This document shows positions 1 through 8,253 of a stretch of 64,000 nt of DNA, one piece after another. The DNA comes from Jannaschia rubra (GTDB lineage: Bacteria; Pseudomonadota; Alphaproteobacteria; Rhodobacterales; Rhodobacteraceae): NCBI RefSeq assembly GCF_001403735.1, contig NZ_CXPG01000020.1, positions 558,001-622,000 on the forward strand, read 5' to 3'. Under the pieces are notes generated by a model, which saw only the letters and a program-made list of their open reading frames with translations, ran no database searches and was not told where the DNA came from. The translations under genes and the position numbers were made by a program. How positions within the stretch are numbered: the first letter of the stretch is position 1; every line of letters starts with the position of its first letter.

Positions 1-98
1 TGGCGCACGAGGGCGGCATCCGCCAGCGAGAGATCGACCGGGGATTCATCCTGCCCTGCGTCAGCCGCCCCCTGACCGACATCGTTCTGGATTGCTGA
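1..98 (+). CDS. C-terminal end of a ferredoxin-type oxidoreductase (partial)
   Basis: Only the last 31 codons are present, read from base 3 to the TGA at 96-98. The tail has a Cys in the context ILPCVSRPLTD followed by IVLDC, which resembles the end of plant-type [2Fe-2S] domains, where the last cluster Cys precedes a short strand ending in V-x-I/L-D. Such domains form the C terminus of reductase subunits that feed electrons to Rieske-type demethylases of betaines. The next gene, 13 bases downstream on the same strand, is a demethylase-like flavoenzyme, which fits a betaine or N-methyl amino acid catabolic operon. The family call is inference from a short tail. Confidence 0.5.
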   Translation, partial: AHEGGIRQREIDRGFILPCVSRPLTDIVLDC

Positions 99-111
99 AA
101 GGTTCGCTGCC

Positions 112-2169
112 ATGAAGGACACCGTCACCCGCGACCCGCTGCTGCAGCCTTATCGGTTGAAGCATCTGACGCTGAAGAACCGGGTGATGACGACCAGCCA
201 CGAGCCCGCCTATCCCGAGGACGGCATGCCCAAGGAGCGGTACCGGGCCTATCACGCGGAACGGGCGAGGGGCGGCGTGGCGCTGGCCATGACCGCGGGG
301 TCGGCCGCCGTGTCGCGCGACAGCCCCCCTGTCTTCAACAACATCCTGGCCTATCGCGATGAGGTCGTTCCGTGGATCGCGGAGTTGACCGACGCCTGCC
401 ACGAACACGGCTGCGCGGTGATGATCCAGCTGACGCACCTGGGTCGCCGAACCACCTGGAACAAGGGCGACTGGCTGCCCTCCGTCTCGCCCGGGCCGCA
501 CCGCGAACCCGCGCACCGCGCCTTTCCGAAGGTGATGGAGGACTGGGACATCGCCCGCATCATCACCGACTATGCCGACGCGGCCGAGCGGATGCAGGCG
601 GGCGGCATGGACGGGGTCGAGCTTCAGGCCTACGGGCACCTGATGGACCAGTTCTGGTCGCCGCTGACCAATGCGCTGACCGGCCCTTACGGTGCCGACA
701 CGCTGGAGAACCGGCTGCGCTTCACCTTCGACGTGCTGGGCGAGGTCCGCAAACGGGTCGGGCCCGAATTCATCGTGGGGCTGCGCTATACCGCCGACGA
801 GACCCAGCCCGGTGGCATCGACGCGGAGGAGGGTATCGAGATTTCCCGCCGTCTGCGCGACAGCGGGATGGTCGACTTCCTGAACGTCATCCGGGGCCGC
901 ATCCACACCGACCCCGCCATGACCGATGTCATTCCGATCCAGGGCATGCGCAGCGCGCCCCATCTGGATTTCGCGGGCGAGGTGCGGCGGGCGACCGGCA
1001 TGCCCACCTTCCACGCCGCCCGGATCCAGGATGTGGCCACCGCGCGCCATTCGATCGCGGAGGGCCTTCTGGACATGGTCGGCATGACGCGCGCGCACAT
1101 GGCCGACCCCCATATCGTGCGCAAGATCGTGGAGGGCCGGGAGGAGGACATCCGGCCCTGCGTCGGCGCGAACTACTGTCTCGACCGGATCTATCAGGGG
1201 GGCGAGGCGCTCTGCCTGCACAACGCCGCCACCGGGCGGGAGCTGTCGATGCCGCACGATATCCCGGCCGCCGCGACGCCCCGTCGCGTGGTCGTCGTGG
1301 GCGCCGGTCCCGCGGGGTCGGAGGCCGCGCGGGTGGCGGCCGCGCGCGGGCATGACGTCACCGTTCTGGAGGCGGCGGACGGCCCCGGCGGCCAGGTCCG
1401 CCTGACCGCCCGCTCGCCCCGCCGGGCCGAGATGATGGGGCTGATCGACTGGCGCGTCGCACAATGCGAGGCGGCGGGCGTCAAGTTCCGGTTCAACACC
1501 TGGGCCGAGGCCGGGGACGTGCAGGCTTTGGCCCCCGACGTGGTCATCGTCGCCACCGGTGGCATGGCGCATACGCGGCTTTATGAGACGGGCGAGGATC
1601 AACCCCATGTCGTGACGAGTTGGGACATCCTGACCGGCGATGTCGTGCCCTCGGGCCACGTTCTGATCTACGACGAGGCGGGCGACCACGCCGGCCTGCA
1701 GGCGGCCGAAGTCGCGTTGAAGGCCGGGGCGACGGTCGAGATCATGACCCCCGACCGCACCTTTGCCCCGGAGGTGATGGCGATGAACCTGGTGCCCTAC
1801 ATGAAGACCTTGCAGCACGACGACGTGACCTTCACCGTGACCCGGCGCCTGAAGGGGGTGGAGCCTGCCGGCAACCGTCTGCGCGCGACGATCGGCACCG
1901 ATTATTCGGACCGGCTGACCCATGCGGACTACGACCGGATCGTCGTGAACTATGGCACGTTTCCGCTGGACGACCTCTATTTCGACCTGCGCGACGGGTC
2001 GGTCAACGACGGGGCAGTGGACCATGACGCCCTGATCGCGGGCCGCCCGCAGGATGTGCGGACAAACCCGGAAGGAAGCTATCAGCTGTTCCGCATCGGC
2101 GACGCGGTGTCGGCACGCAACACCCATGCGGCAATCTATGACGCGCTGCGGCTGATGAAGGACCTGTGA
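112..2169 (+). CDS. FMN/FAD iron-sulfur demethylase, N-methylproline/dimethylglycine demethylase-like
   Basis: A 685-residue protein of the trimethylamine dehydrogenase/2,4-dienoyl-CoA reductase architecture. An N-terminal FMN TIM barrel (about residues 1-370) is followed by a cluster-binding segment and a C-terminal FAD/NAD domain that starts with the dinucleotide motif VVVGAGPAGSEAAR near residue 398. The cluster segment reads CVGANYC followed by a third Cys twelve residues on, so one of the four ligands of trimethylamine dehydrogenase is replaced by Ala. Overall it resembles StcD and DgcA, which demethylate N-methylproline or dimethylglycine. The upstream ferredoxin-type reductase tail supports an N-methyl compound pathway. 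The exact substrate cannot be read from sequence. Confidence 0.75.
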   Translation: MKDTVTRDPLLQPYRLKHLTLKNRVMTTSHEPAYPEDGMPKERYRAYHAERARGGVALAMTAGSAAVSRDSPPVFNNILAYRDEVVPWIAELTDACHEHGCAVMIQLTHLGRRTTWNKGDWLPSVSPGPHREPAHRAFPKVMEDWDIARIITDYADAAERMQAGGMDGVELQAYGHLMDQFWSPLTNALTGPYGADTLENRLRFTFDVLGEVRKRVGPEFIVGLRYTADETQPGGIDAEEGIEISRRLRDSGMVDFLNVIRGRIHTDPAMTDVIPIQGMRSAPHLDFAGEVRRATGMPTFHAARIQDVATARHSIAEGLLDMVGMTRAHMADPHIVRKIVEGREEDIRPCVGANYCLDRIYQGGEALCLHNAATGRELSMPHDIPAAATPRRVVVVGAGPAGSEAARVAAARGHDVTVLEAADGPGGQVRLTARSPRRAEMMGLIDWRVAQCEAAGVKFRFNTWAEAGDVQALAPDVVIVATGGMAHTRLYETGEDQPHVVTSWDILTGDVVPSGHVLIYDEAGDHAGLQAAEVALKAGATVEIMTPDRTFAPEVMAMNLVPYMKTLQHDDVTFTVTRRLKGVEPAGNRLRATIGTDYSDRLTHADYDRIVVNYGTFPLDDLYFDLRDGSVNDGAVDHDALIAGRPQDVRTNPEGSYQLFRIGDAVSARNTHAAIYDALRLMKDL

Positions 2170-2176
2170 CCGGAGA

Positions 2177-2253
2177 TGGTGGCGGTGCAGGGACTTGAAC
2201 CCCGGACACGCGGATTATGATTCCGCTGCTCTAACCAACTGAGCTACACCGCC
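2177..2253 (-). tRNA. tRNA with CAT anticodon, probably elongator tRNA-Met
   Basis: The minus strand folds as a 77-nt cloverleaf. The acceptor arms GGCGGTG (2253-2247) and CACCGCC (2187-2181) pair perfectly. The D arm contains AGCTCAGTTGG and the T arm contains GGTTCAAGTCC. The anticodon stem GCGGA/TCCGC encloses loop ATCATAA, giving anticodon CAT. The 3' CCA is encoded (2179-2177). The 5' end is not that of an initiator tRNA, so this is elongator Met, or less likely the lysidine-modified Ile isoacceptor, which shares the anticodon. It begins 8 bases after the stop of the preceding plus-strand gene. Confidence 0.93.
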
Positions 2254-2355
2254 ACTGGCGCGCGAAATACGGCCAGTCGCGGGGGGCGTCAAGTCCGTGA
2301 GCGCCTTTTCATCCTGCCTTGCACATGCCATCGACCGTCGTCGGAGGAGACCGCG

Positions 2356-3738
2356 ATGAAAGATCATTCCGACGCCCTGTCCGACCTGCGCGACCTGCTG
2401 GGCAACGGCCACGTCCTGACGGGCGATGCCGTCGCGCATCTGGCGACGGACTGGACCGGCAAGTGGCATGCCGATCCGCTGGCTGTGGTGCGGCCCTCCG
2501 ATACCGCGCAGGTCGCGGAGGTGGTGAAGCTGGCGGCGCGACACGGGCTGGCCGTGGTGCCGGTGGGTGGCAACACGGGTCTCGTCGGGGGCACGGCCAA
2601 CACCGGGGCCCTGATGGTGTCGCTGGAGAGGATGGCGGCAATTCGCGAGATCCGGCCGGAGGCAGGAATCGCAATCGTCGAGGCTGGGGTTGTCCTGTCC
2701 CATCTTCATGCGGCGGCGGAGGATCACGATCTGATCTTTCCCCTCACCTTCGGCGCACGGGGCTCGGCGCGGGTCGGCGGGTTTTTGTCCACCAACGCGG
2801 GCGGGTCCAACGTGGTGCGGTATGGCCCGACGCGGGGGCTGGTGCTGGGGCTTGAGGTAGTGCTGGCGGACGGGCGCGTGCTCGACCTCATGTCGGAGCT
2901 TCGCAAGGACAACTCGGGCTACGACCTGCGCGATCTCTTCATCGGGGCGGAAGGCACGCTGGGCATCGTGACCGCCGCCGTCCTGCGGTTGGCCTCGCGC
3001 CCGCGCCACCATGCGGCGGCCTTCGTCGCGGTCCGCGACCTGCCCGCCGCGCTGACCCTTCTGCGCCGGCTTCAGGCCGCCACCGACGGCGCGGTCGAAG
3101 CCTTCGAGTACATGCCGCGCACCTACATGACCGAACTGGTCAGGCACCGTCCCGACCTGCGACAGCCGTTCGCCCCACGCGACCATCACGTGATGGTCGA
3201 CCTCGGTGGTCTGTCCCGGCCCTTGGGCGATGTGCTGGAGGATACGCTGGCGGAGGCGGTCGAGTCAGGCGAGGTGCTGGACGCGATGGTCGCCCAGAAC
3301 GAGGCGCAGCGCCGCCTGATCTGGGAGATGCGCGAGGCGGCGGCCGAAATCACCTTCACCCGCCTGCCCATCGTCGACAACGATGTCGCGCTGCCGCTCG
3401 ACCGGGTCGAGACCTTCATCGACGACATGCACGCCCGCCTGGCCAAGATGGACCCCGCGGCCGAGACGCTGATCGTCGCGCATCTGGGCGACGGGAACGT
3501 GCATCTGACGGTCTATCCGACCGACGACGGCGATCTGGACGGGATTCGTTCCATGGTCGAGGATGTGACGGTCTCGCTCGGCGGATCGATCAGCGCGGAA
3601 CACGGGATCGGGTTGTCGAAGCTGTCCACCATGTCGCGGCGCAAGGATCCGGTGGCGCTGGACGTGATGCGGGCGATCAAGCGCGCGCTCGACCCCGATG
3701 GGCGCATGAATCCCGGCAAGGTGGTCCCCGACGCCTGA
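2356..3738 (+). CDS. FAD-linked 2-hydroxyacid dehydrogenase (GlcD/D2HGDH-like)
   Basis: A 460-residue flavoprotein of the vanillyl-alcohol-oxidase fold (FAD-binding type 4). The N-terminal PCMH FAD domain (about residues 35-215) carries VVPVGGNTGLVGG and GAEGTLGIVTAAVLRL. The C-terminal FAD-linked oxidase domain carries HLGDGNVHLTVYP and ISAEHGIGLSKL, which hold the catalytic His residues typical of D-2-hydroxyglutarate and D-lactate dehydrogenases. It probably oxidises a D-2-hydroxyacid using a membrane or ETF acceptor. Substrate is not determinable. A GGAGG-type site (gtcggaggag) precedes the ATG. It stops six bases before the convergent transporter gene. Confidence 0.85.
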   Translation: MKDHSDALSDLRDLLGNGHVLTGDAVAHLATDWTGKWHADPLAVVRPSDTAQVAEVVKLAARHGLAVVPVGGNTGLVGGTANTGALMVSLERMAAIREIRPEAGIAIVEAGVVLSHLHAAAEDHDLIFPLTFGARGSARVGGFLSTNAGGSNVVRYGPTRGLVLGLEVVLADGRVLDLMSELRKDNSGYDLRDLFIGAEGTLGIVTAAVLRLASRPRHHAAAFVAVRDLPAALTLLRRLQAATDGAVEAFEYMPRTYMTELVRHRPDLRQPFAPRDHHVMVDLGGLSRPLGDVLEDTLAEAVESGEVLDAMVAQNEAQRRLIWEMREAAAEITFTRLPIVDNDVALPLDRVETFIDDMHARLAKMDPAAETLIVAHLGDGNVHLTVYPTDDGDLDGIRSMVEDVTVSLGGSISAEHGIGLSKLSTMSRRKDPVALDVMRAIKRALDPDGRMNPGKVVPDA

Positions 3739-3744
3739 TCCCCG

Positions 3745-4188
3745 TCAGCCGCGCGGCGCGAACTGCGTCAGCGCCAGCCCTGCGGCCATCAGGACCAGGC
3801 CGCCCACGCGCAGCGGCGACAACGCGACCTGCCTTGCCCCGAACAGGCCGAACTGGTCGATCAGGCCGGCGGAGACAAGCTGCCCCAACAGGACGAAGAA
3901 TACCGCGTTGCCCACACCGAAGACCGGGGCGATCCAGGTGATCGACAGGACGTAGAAGGCCACGAGGACGCCTGCGCCGAACAGATGCGGCGGCTGACCC
4001 GCCAGCCGCGTCAGCGCGCCGGGACCTGTCAGCAGGGTCGCCACCCCGGCGCAGGTCAGCGCCACGGTGAACAGCACCAGGGCCGCCGCAGCCGGTCCGC
4101 CGATGTTCGCGCCGAGCCGGGCGTTCAGGGCGGCGAGGACGGGGATGCCGAACCCCGCCGCGAGCATGATGAGGGCGTGATGCGTCAT
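3745..4188 (-). CDS. DMT-superfamily transporter, DUF606 (YdcZ) family
   Basis: A 147-residue hydrophobic protein with about five membrane segments, beginning LAAGFGIPVLAALNARLG and ending with a short cytoplasmic tail. Length and the N-terminal pattern of small residues fit the DUF606 family, half-size relatives of drug/metabolite transporters that may dimerise in the inner membrane. Its ATG overlaps the TGA of the upstream hydrolase (ATGA at 4185-4188), so the two are co-translated. Substrate unknown. Confidence 0.8.
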   Translation of the reverse strand: MTHHALIMLAAGFGIPVLAALNARLGANIGGPAAAALVLFTVALTCAGVATLLTGPGALTRLAGQPPHLFGAGVLVAFYVLSITWIAPVFGVGNAVFFVLLGQLVSAGLIDQFGLFGARQVALSPLRVGGLVLMAAGLALTQFAPRG

Positions 4189-4886
4189 GCCCTGTCCACC
4201 CTGTCCAGCCAGCTTCGCAGGGCGCGCGTGGTCACCTCGGGCTGTTCCAGCGTGGGCAGATGGCCCGCGCCTTCGACGACCACCAGCGTTGATCCTTCGA
4301 GCAGGTCGTGCATCGCCTCATGCCGGTGGAGCGGGCAGAGCGCATCGTCCCGCCCGCAGAGGACGAGGGACGGCACGGTCACGGTGGCCAGGGTATCCTG
4401 ACGGTCGGCCCGCGTCTGCAGGGCGCGCGACTGGCGGACGAAGACGGCGGGGCCGAGAGCTTCCGCCATCGCCGTGCAGGTGTCGAGGATCGCGCCGCGA
4501 CGGGGTCCGTCGGCCAGATAATTGGGCTTCATCTCGTCGCGCATCACAGCGCGCAACCCGCCGTCGCGCACGCTCGCGATCTGGGGTTCGCGGCCTTTGG
4601 CCACCTCGGGATGCTCGGCCTTGGGGTTCGTATCCATCAGGCACAGCCCCGCGATCCGGTCGGGGGCCTGCGCCAGCATCTCCATCGCCACGATCCCGCC
4701 CATGCTGAGGCCGGCCAGGGCGAACCGGGGCGGTGCGTGGGCCAGCACCTCCGCGGCCAGGGCGGCTGTGGTATCGTGACCGGTGATCGGAGCGATCATG
4801 ACGGCGCGATCATGGATGGCCGCGATCTGGGGGGCGAACAGTCGCGCGTCGCACATCATTCCCGGCAAAAGCAGCAGCGCGGTCAA
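4185..4886 (-). CDS. alpha/beta-fold hydrolase
   Basis: A 233-residue alpha/beta hydrolase. The nucleophile elbow is GLSMGG (Ser near residue 62), the acid is probably the Asp pair in CGRDDALCP and the base His is in GAGHLPTLEQP near the C terminus, so the catalytic set looks complete. No signal peptide is visible. The start is uncertain: an open frame continues far upstream without coding character. I chose TTG at 4886 because the fold begins there (TALLLLPGMMCD) and GGGAG lies about 10 bases upstream. It overlaps the DUF606 gene by four bases. Function could be esterase, lactonase or similar. Confidence 0.75.
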   Translation of the reverse strand: MTALLLLPGMMCDARLFAPQIAAIHDRAVMIAPITGHDTTAALAAEVLAHAPPRFALAGLSMGGIVAMEMLAQAPDRIAGLCLMDTNPKAEHPEVAKGREPQIASVRDGGLRAVMRDEMKPNYLADGPRRGAILDTCTAMAEALGPAVFVRQSRALQTRADRQDTLATVTVPSLVLCGRDDALCPLHRHEAMHDLLEGSTLVVVEGAGHLPTLEQPEVTTRALRSWLDRVDRA

Positions 4887-5245
4887 CGGCAGCTCCCGGA
4901 AAGGATCGGGACCATCGGTCCGATGGGGGAGGGCAGGGTGGTCATCTGCGGCATACTCCGGCGGCTGCACCCCTGTTTCTGGCCTGCTTCCGGCTTCCAT
5001 CGCAAGCGCCGGGGCGTGGAATCGGGGTCCGTAGCTTTTGCATACGGTAACAGGGGCGCGGACACGACGTGGCAGGTTTCCGCCGATCATGAAATATGGA
5101 AGTCGGGCGCAGGAAGGCAGGTTCATCAACGTGTCCGTCCCGGTCGCGCCGAGGCTTCCATCCACGTTAACCATTACGCGCTTTCTGGCGGGTTTCCGCC
5201 GTGCTAGCCTCGTCTTCGATGGTTCATGCCTTCGGGAGAGAATGA
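4887..5245. other. 359-base intergenic region with a CtrA half-site-like octamer
   Basis: I see no convincing gene here; short frames on both strands lack coding character. TTAACCAT at 5167-5174 equals one half of the CtrA consensus, about 72 bases upstream of the small membrane ORF, but no second TTAA half follows. The region should hold promoters for the divergent hydrolase and small ORF. Confidence 0.35.
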
Positions 5246-5356
5246 ATGACTGAGTTCTTCTTGCTCGCCGTTGCGGTGTTCGCCGCGCTGGTTCTGGTGA
5301 GGCTGCTGACCCATGACTGGAAAGCGCCTGAGGACACCGAGGAGGCGGAGGGCTAG
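5246..5356 (+). CDS. small single-pass membrane protein, 36 residues
   Basis: A short frame starting MTEFFLLAVAVFAALVL, with one hydrophobic segment (residues 4-21), then KAPEDTEEAEG, a strongly acidic tail. GGGAGAG lies about seven bases upstream of the ATG. Its TAG shares the palindrome CTAG (5353-5356) with the stop of the convergent trhO gene. I do not recognise a family. The ribosome site, the membrane-segment-plus-acidic-tail design and tight packing make it a likely real gene, but it is short enough that chance cannot be excluded. Confidence 0.55.
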   Translation: MTEFFLLAVAVFAALVLVRLLTHDWKAPEDTEEAEG

Positions 5357-6261
5357 ACGTCCGCGCCCAGATGTCGCGCGCCACGGGCGCGGGCCAACTC
5401 CATCTGCCGCATCCTTTCCCGGAACCGGTTTCGATCGGCCTCGGCGAAGGTGTCGAGGCAGAGGTGACAACTGACCCCCGCCTCGTATTCCGGGCGCGAC
5501 TTGTCCGAGGGATCGAGCGGCCGGCGGCAGGCATGGCAGAGGACATGGTCGCCGGGCACGAGACCGTGCCCCACGCTGACCCGGTCGTCGAAGACGAAGC
5601 AGCCCCCGTGCCACAGGCTGTCGGACGCGGGCACGTCTTCGAGATACTTCAGAATCCCGCCCTGCAGGTGCATCACGTCCTTCACCCCCTGCGCGCACAG
5701 GAAGGCGGTGGATTTCTCGCAGCGGATGCCGCCCGTGCAGAACATGGCGATCCGCCTGCCCTGGAACCGTGCCGCATTGGCCGCCCACCACGTGGGGAAC
5801 TCCCCGAAGGACGCTGTGCCGGGGTCCACCGCGCCAGCGAAGCTGCCGATCGCGACCTCGTACGCATTCCGCGTGTCGATCACGACGGCGTCCGGGTCGC
5901 GGAGGACCGCATTCCAGTCGCCCGGCTCAACGTAACGTCCGACGTTGCCCAGCGGGTCGATATCGGGTTGACCCATCGTCACGATCTCGCGCTTCAGGCG
6001 GACCTTCATCCGCCCGAACGGCGACGTGTCCGCACGGCTGATCTTCGGCTCCAACCCGGCACATCCGGGCAGGCCGCGCAGATGGTGCAGCAGAGCGTCG
6101 ATGGCCGCCCGCGTGCCGGCGACGGTTCCATTGATCCCCTCGGGTGCCAGAAGGAGCGTGCCCGTGATCCCCTGCGCCTCGCAGAGGGCCTGCAACGGGC
6201 CCTGAAGGGTCGCGAGGTCGGCAAATGCCGTGAAACGATAGAAGGCTGCGATGACGGTCAT
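5353..6261 (-). CDS. trhO: tRNA uridine(34) hydroxylase (rhodanese-related, YceA/TrhO)
   Basis: A 302-residue protein. TrhO hydroxylates U34 of tRNA in an oxygen-dependent route to 5-carboxymethoxy or methoxyuridine. The N-terminal acylphosphatase-like domain contains LLLAPEGINGTVAG. The central rhodanese domain has the active-site loop FCTGGIRCEKSTAFL. The C-terminal part has CHACRRPLD and CHLC, a probable zinc-binding pair typical of the family. The start is the ATG at 6261, giving MTVIAAFYRFTAF as in homologues; longer upstream reading lacks similarity. It is divergent from pncA, 69 bases away. Confidence 0.92.
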   Translation of the reverse strand: MTVIAAFYRFTAFADLATLQGPLQALCEAQGITGTLLLAPEGINGTVAGTRAAIDALLHHLRGLPGCAGLEPKISRADTSPFGRMKVRLKREIVTMGQPDIDPLGNVGRYVEPGDWNAVLRDPDAVVIDTRNAYEVAIGSFAGAVDPGTASFGEFPTWWAANAARFQGRRIAMFCTGGIRCEKSTAFLCAQGVKDVMHLQGGILKYLEDVPASDSLWHGGCFVFDDRVSVGHGLVPGDHVLCHACRRPLDPSDKSRPEYEAGVSCHLCLDTFAEADRNRFRERMRQMELARARGARHLGADV

Positions 6262-6330
6262 GGGATGCCGATATGCCGTTGCGCCCGCCCCCTCAACCCG
6301 TAGGCTGCGACGGACAAGGAGAGTGACGCC

Positions 6331-6927
6331 ATGACCAACGCCCTGATCGTGATCGACGTGCAGAACGGCTTCTGCCCCGGCGGCAACTTGGCCGTGGCGG
6401 GGGGCGACCGCATCGTGCCGGGCATCAACGCGCTGATGGAAGACTTCGACCATGTCATCCTCACGCAGGACTGGCATCCGAAAGGACACTCATCCTTCGC
6501 GTCCTCGCATTCCGGCGCACAGCCCTATTCGACCACGCAAATGTCCTATGGCCCCCAGACGCTCTGGCCCGACCACTGCGTCCAGGGCACCGAGGATGCG
6601 GAATTCCACCCCGGTCTGCGGACCGACCGTGCCCGTGCCATCGTCCGCAAGGGGATGAATTCCGCCATCGACAGCTACTCCGCCTTCTTCGAGAACGACC
6701 GCACCACGCCCACGGGTCTCGACGGGCTGCTCCGCACGCTGGGCGTGACCGACCTGACGCTGGTGGGGCTGGCCACCGATTTCTGCGTCGCCTTTTCCGC
6801 CATCGATGCCGCGCGGCTGGGGTTTGCCGTGACCGTGCGGCAGGATCTGACCGGCGCGATCGACCTCGACGGCTCGCTCGCGCGGGCGCGCGACGACATG
6901 GCCGCTGCCGGCGTCACCCTCGCCTGA
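6331..6927 (+). CDS. pncA: nicotinamidase
   Basis: A 198-residue cysteine hydrolase converting nicotinamide to nicotinate in NAD salvage. The catalytic Asp is in VIDVQNGFCPGG, the Lys in RKGMNSAIDSYSAF and the Cys in GLATDFCVAFSAIDA. The metal-binding His residues lie in the LTQDWHPKGH segment. AGGAG precedes the ATG by about seven bases. It is followed 33 bases later by pncB, which uses its product, so the two form a salvage operon. Confidence 0.95.
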   Translation: MTNALIVIDVQNGFCPGGNLAVAGGDRIVPGINALMEDFDHVILTQDWHPKGHSSFASSHSGAQPYSTTQMSYGPQTLWPDHCVQGTEDAEFHPGLRTDRARAIVRKGMNSAIDSYSAFFENDRTTPTGLDGLLRTLGVTDLTLVGLATDFCVAFSAIDAARLGFAVTVRQDLTGAIDLDGSLARARDDMAAAGVTLA

Positions 6928-6960
6928 TCCGGGCGCCCACCCTTTCCAGGAATTCCGCAC

Positions 6961-8253
6961 ATGATCGACATCGCCACGCGCGTCTGGAACCAGCGATGGA
7001 GGATCGACCCGATCGTCCGATCCCTGATCGACACCGATTTCTACAAGCTGCTGATGTGCCAGTCGGTGTTCCGCAACCACCCGGACACGCGCGTGCGGTT
7101 CAGCCTCATCAACCGCTCCTCGGACGTGCCCCTCGCGCGGTTGATCGACGAGGGAGAGTTGCGGGAACAGCTCGACCACCTGCGATCGCTGTCGCTGACG
7201 CGCGGGGAGTCCACCTGGCTGCGCGGCAATACCTTCTATGGCAAACGCCAGATGTTCCGTCCCGATTTCATGGAGTGGTTCGAGACGATGCGCCTGCCGC
7301 CCTACGACCTGCAGCGGGTGGGCGACCAGTACGAGCTGACCTTCGAGGGCAGCTGGCCCGAGGTCATGCTGTGGGAGGTTCCGGCCCTTGCCATCCTGAT
7401 GGAACTCCGCTCCCGCGCGGTGCTGCGCGACATGGCCCGGTTCGAGCTTCAGGTCCTCTACGCCCGCGCGATGACGCGGGTGTGGGAAAAGGTGGAGCGG
7501 TTGCGTGCCCTCGACGGGTTGCGGCTTGCGGATTTCGGCACCCGGCGGCGCCATTCCTTTCTCTGGCAGGACTGGTGCGTCCAGGCCCTGCACGAGGGGC
7601 TGGGCAGTGCCTTCACCGGCACGTCCAACTGCCTCATCGCCAAGGACCGCGACGTGGAAGCGATCGGTACCAACGCCCACGAACTGCCCATGGTCTATGC
7701 CGCGCTGGCCGAAGGCGACGCCGCCCTCGCCCGCGCGCCCTATGACGTGCTGGCCGACTGGCAGGAGGAGCACGACGGCAACCTGCGCATCATCCTGCCC
7801 GATACCTACGGCACGCCCGGCTTCCTGCGGAACGCGCCCGACTGGCTGGCCGGCTGGACCGGCATCCGCGTCGATTCGGGCGACCCGGCCACGGGCGCCG
7901 AAACCGCGATCCGCTGGTGGAAGGAGCGGGGGGAGGACCCGACGGAAAAGCTCGTCATCTTCTCCGACGGGCTCGACGTGGCGAAGATCGAGGAACTCCA
8001 CGCCCGCTTCGCCGGCCGCGTCCGCGTGTCCTTCGGCTGGGGCACGCTGCTGACCAACGACTTCCGCGGCCTCGTCGCCGGCGACGCCCTGGCCCCGTTC
8101 TCGCTAGTCTGCAAAGCCGTCTCGGCGGACGGCCGGCCGACGGTCAAGCTGTCGGACAACCCGAGGAAAGCGATGGGGCCGTCGTCGGAAGTCGAACGCT
8201 ACAAGCGGGTGTTCGGGGTGGGCGAGCAGGTGGGGATGGAGGTGGTGGTTTAG
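6961..8253 (+). CDS. pncB: nicotinate phosphoribosyltransferase
   Basis: A 430-residue enzyme that condenses nicotinate with PRPP to nicotinate mononucleotide. It has the family N-terminal motif LIDTDFYKLLMCQ, the segment FGTRRRHSF, and the phosphate-binding end region SDGLDV and FGWGTLLTND. Length is normal and it appears intact through YKRVFG to a short valine-rich tail. Its TAG overlaps the stop of the convergent HEPN gene, which marks the left edge of an AT-rich insertion. Confidence 0.95.
   Translation: MIDIATRVWNQRWRIDPIVRSLIDTDFYKLLMCQSVFRNHPDTRVRFSLINRSSDVPLARLIDEGELREQLDHLRSLSLTRGESTWLRGNTFYGKRQMFRPDFMEWFETMRLPPYDLQRVGDQYELTFEGSWPEVMLWEVPALAILMELRSRAVLRDMARFELQVLYARAMTRVWEKVERLRALDGLRLADFGTRRRHSFLWQDWCVQALHEGLGSAFTGTSNCLIAKDRDVEAIGTNAHELPMVYAALAEGDAALARAPYDVLADWQEEHDGNLRIILPDTYGTPGFLRNAPDWLAGWTGIRVDSGDPATGAETAIRWWKERGEDPTEKLVIFSDGLDVAKIEELHARFAGRVRVSFGWGTLLTNDFRGLVAGDALAPFSLVCKAVSADGRPTVKLSDNPRKAMGPSSEVERYKRVFGVGEQVGMEVVV

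Noticed and set aside
61-2127. A long minus-strand open frame (688 codons) opposite the demethylase-like gene
   Set aside because: It is the complement of a GC-rich coding gene, has no recognisable domain and is His/Arg/Gly-rich in the typical shadow pattern.
2177-2253. Initiator tRNA-fMet
   Set aside because: The first base pair and T/D-arm sequence are of an elongator type; the initiator tRNA has a mismatched 1-72 pair, and here G1-C72 pairs.
5038-5253. A 71-codon frame upstream of the small membrane ORF
   Set aside because: Composition is not protein-like, no ribosome site, and it ends inside the better-supported small ORF.
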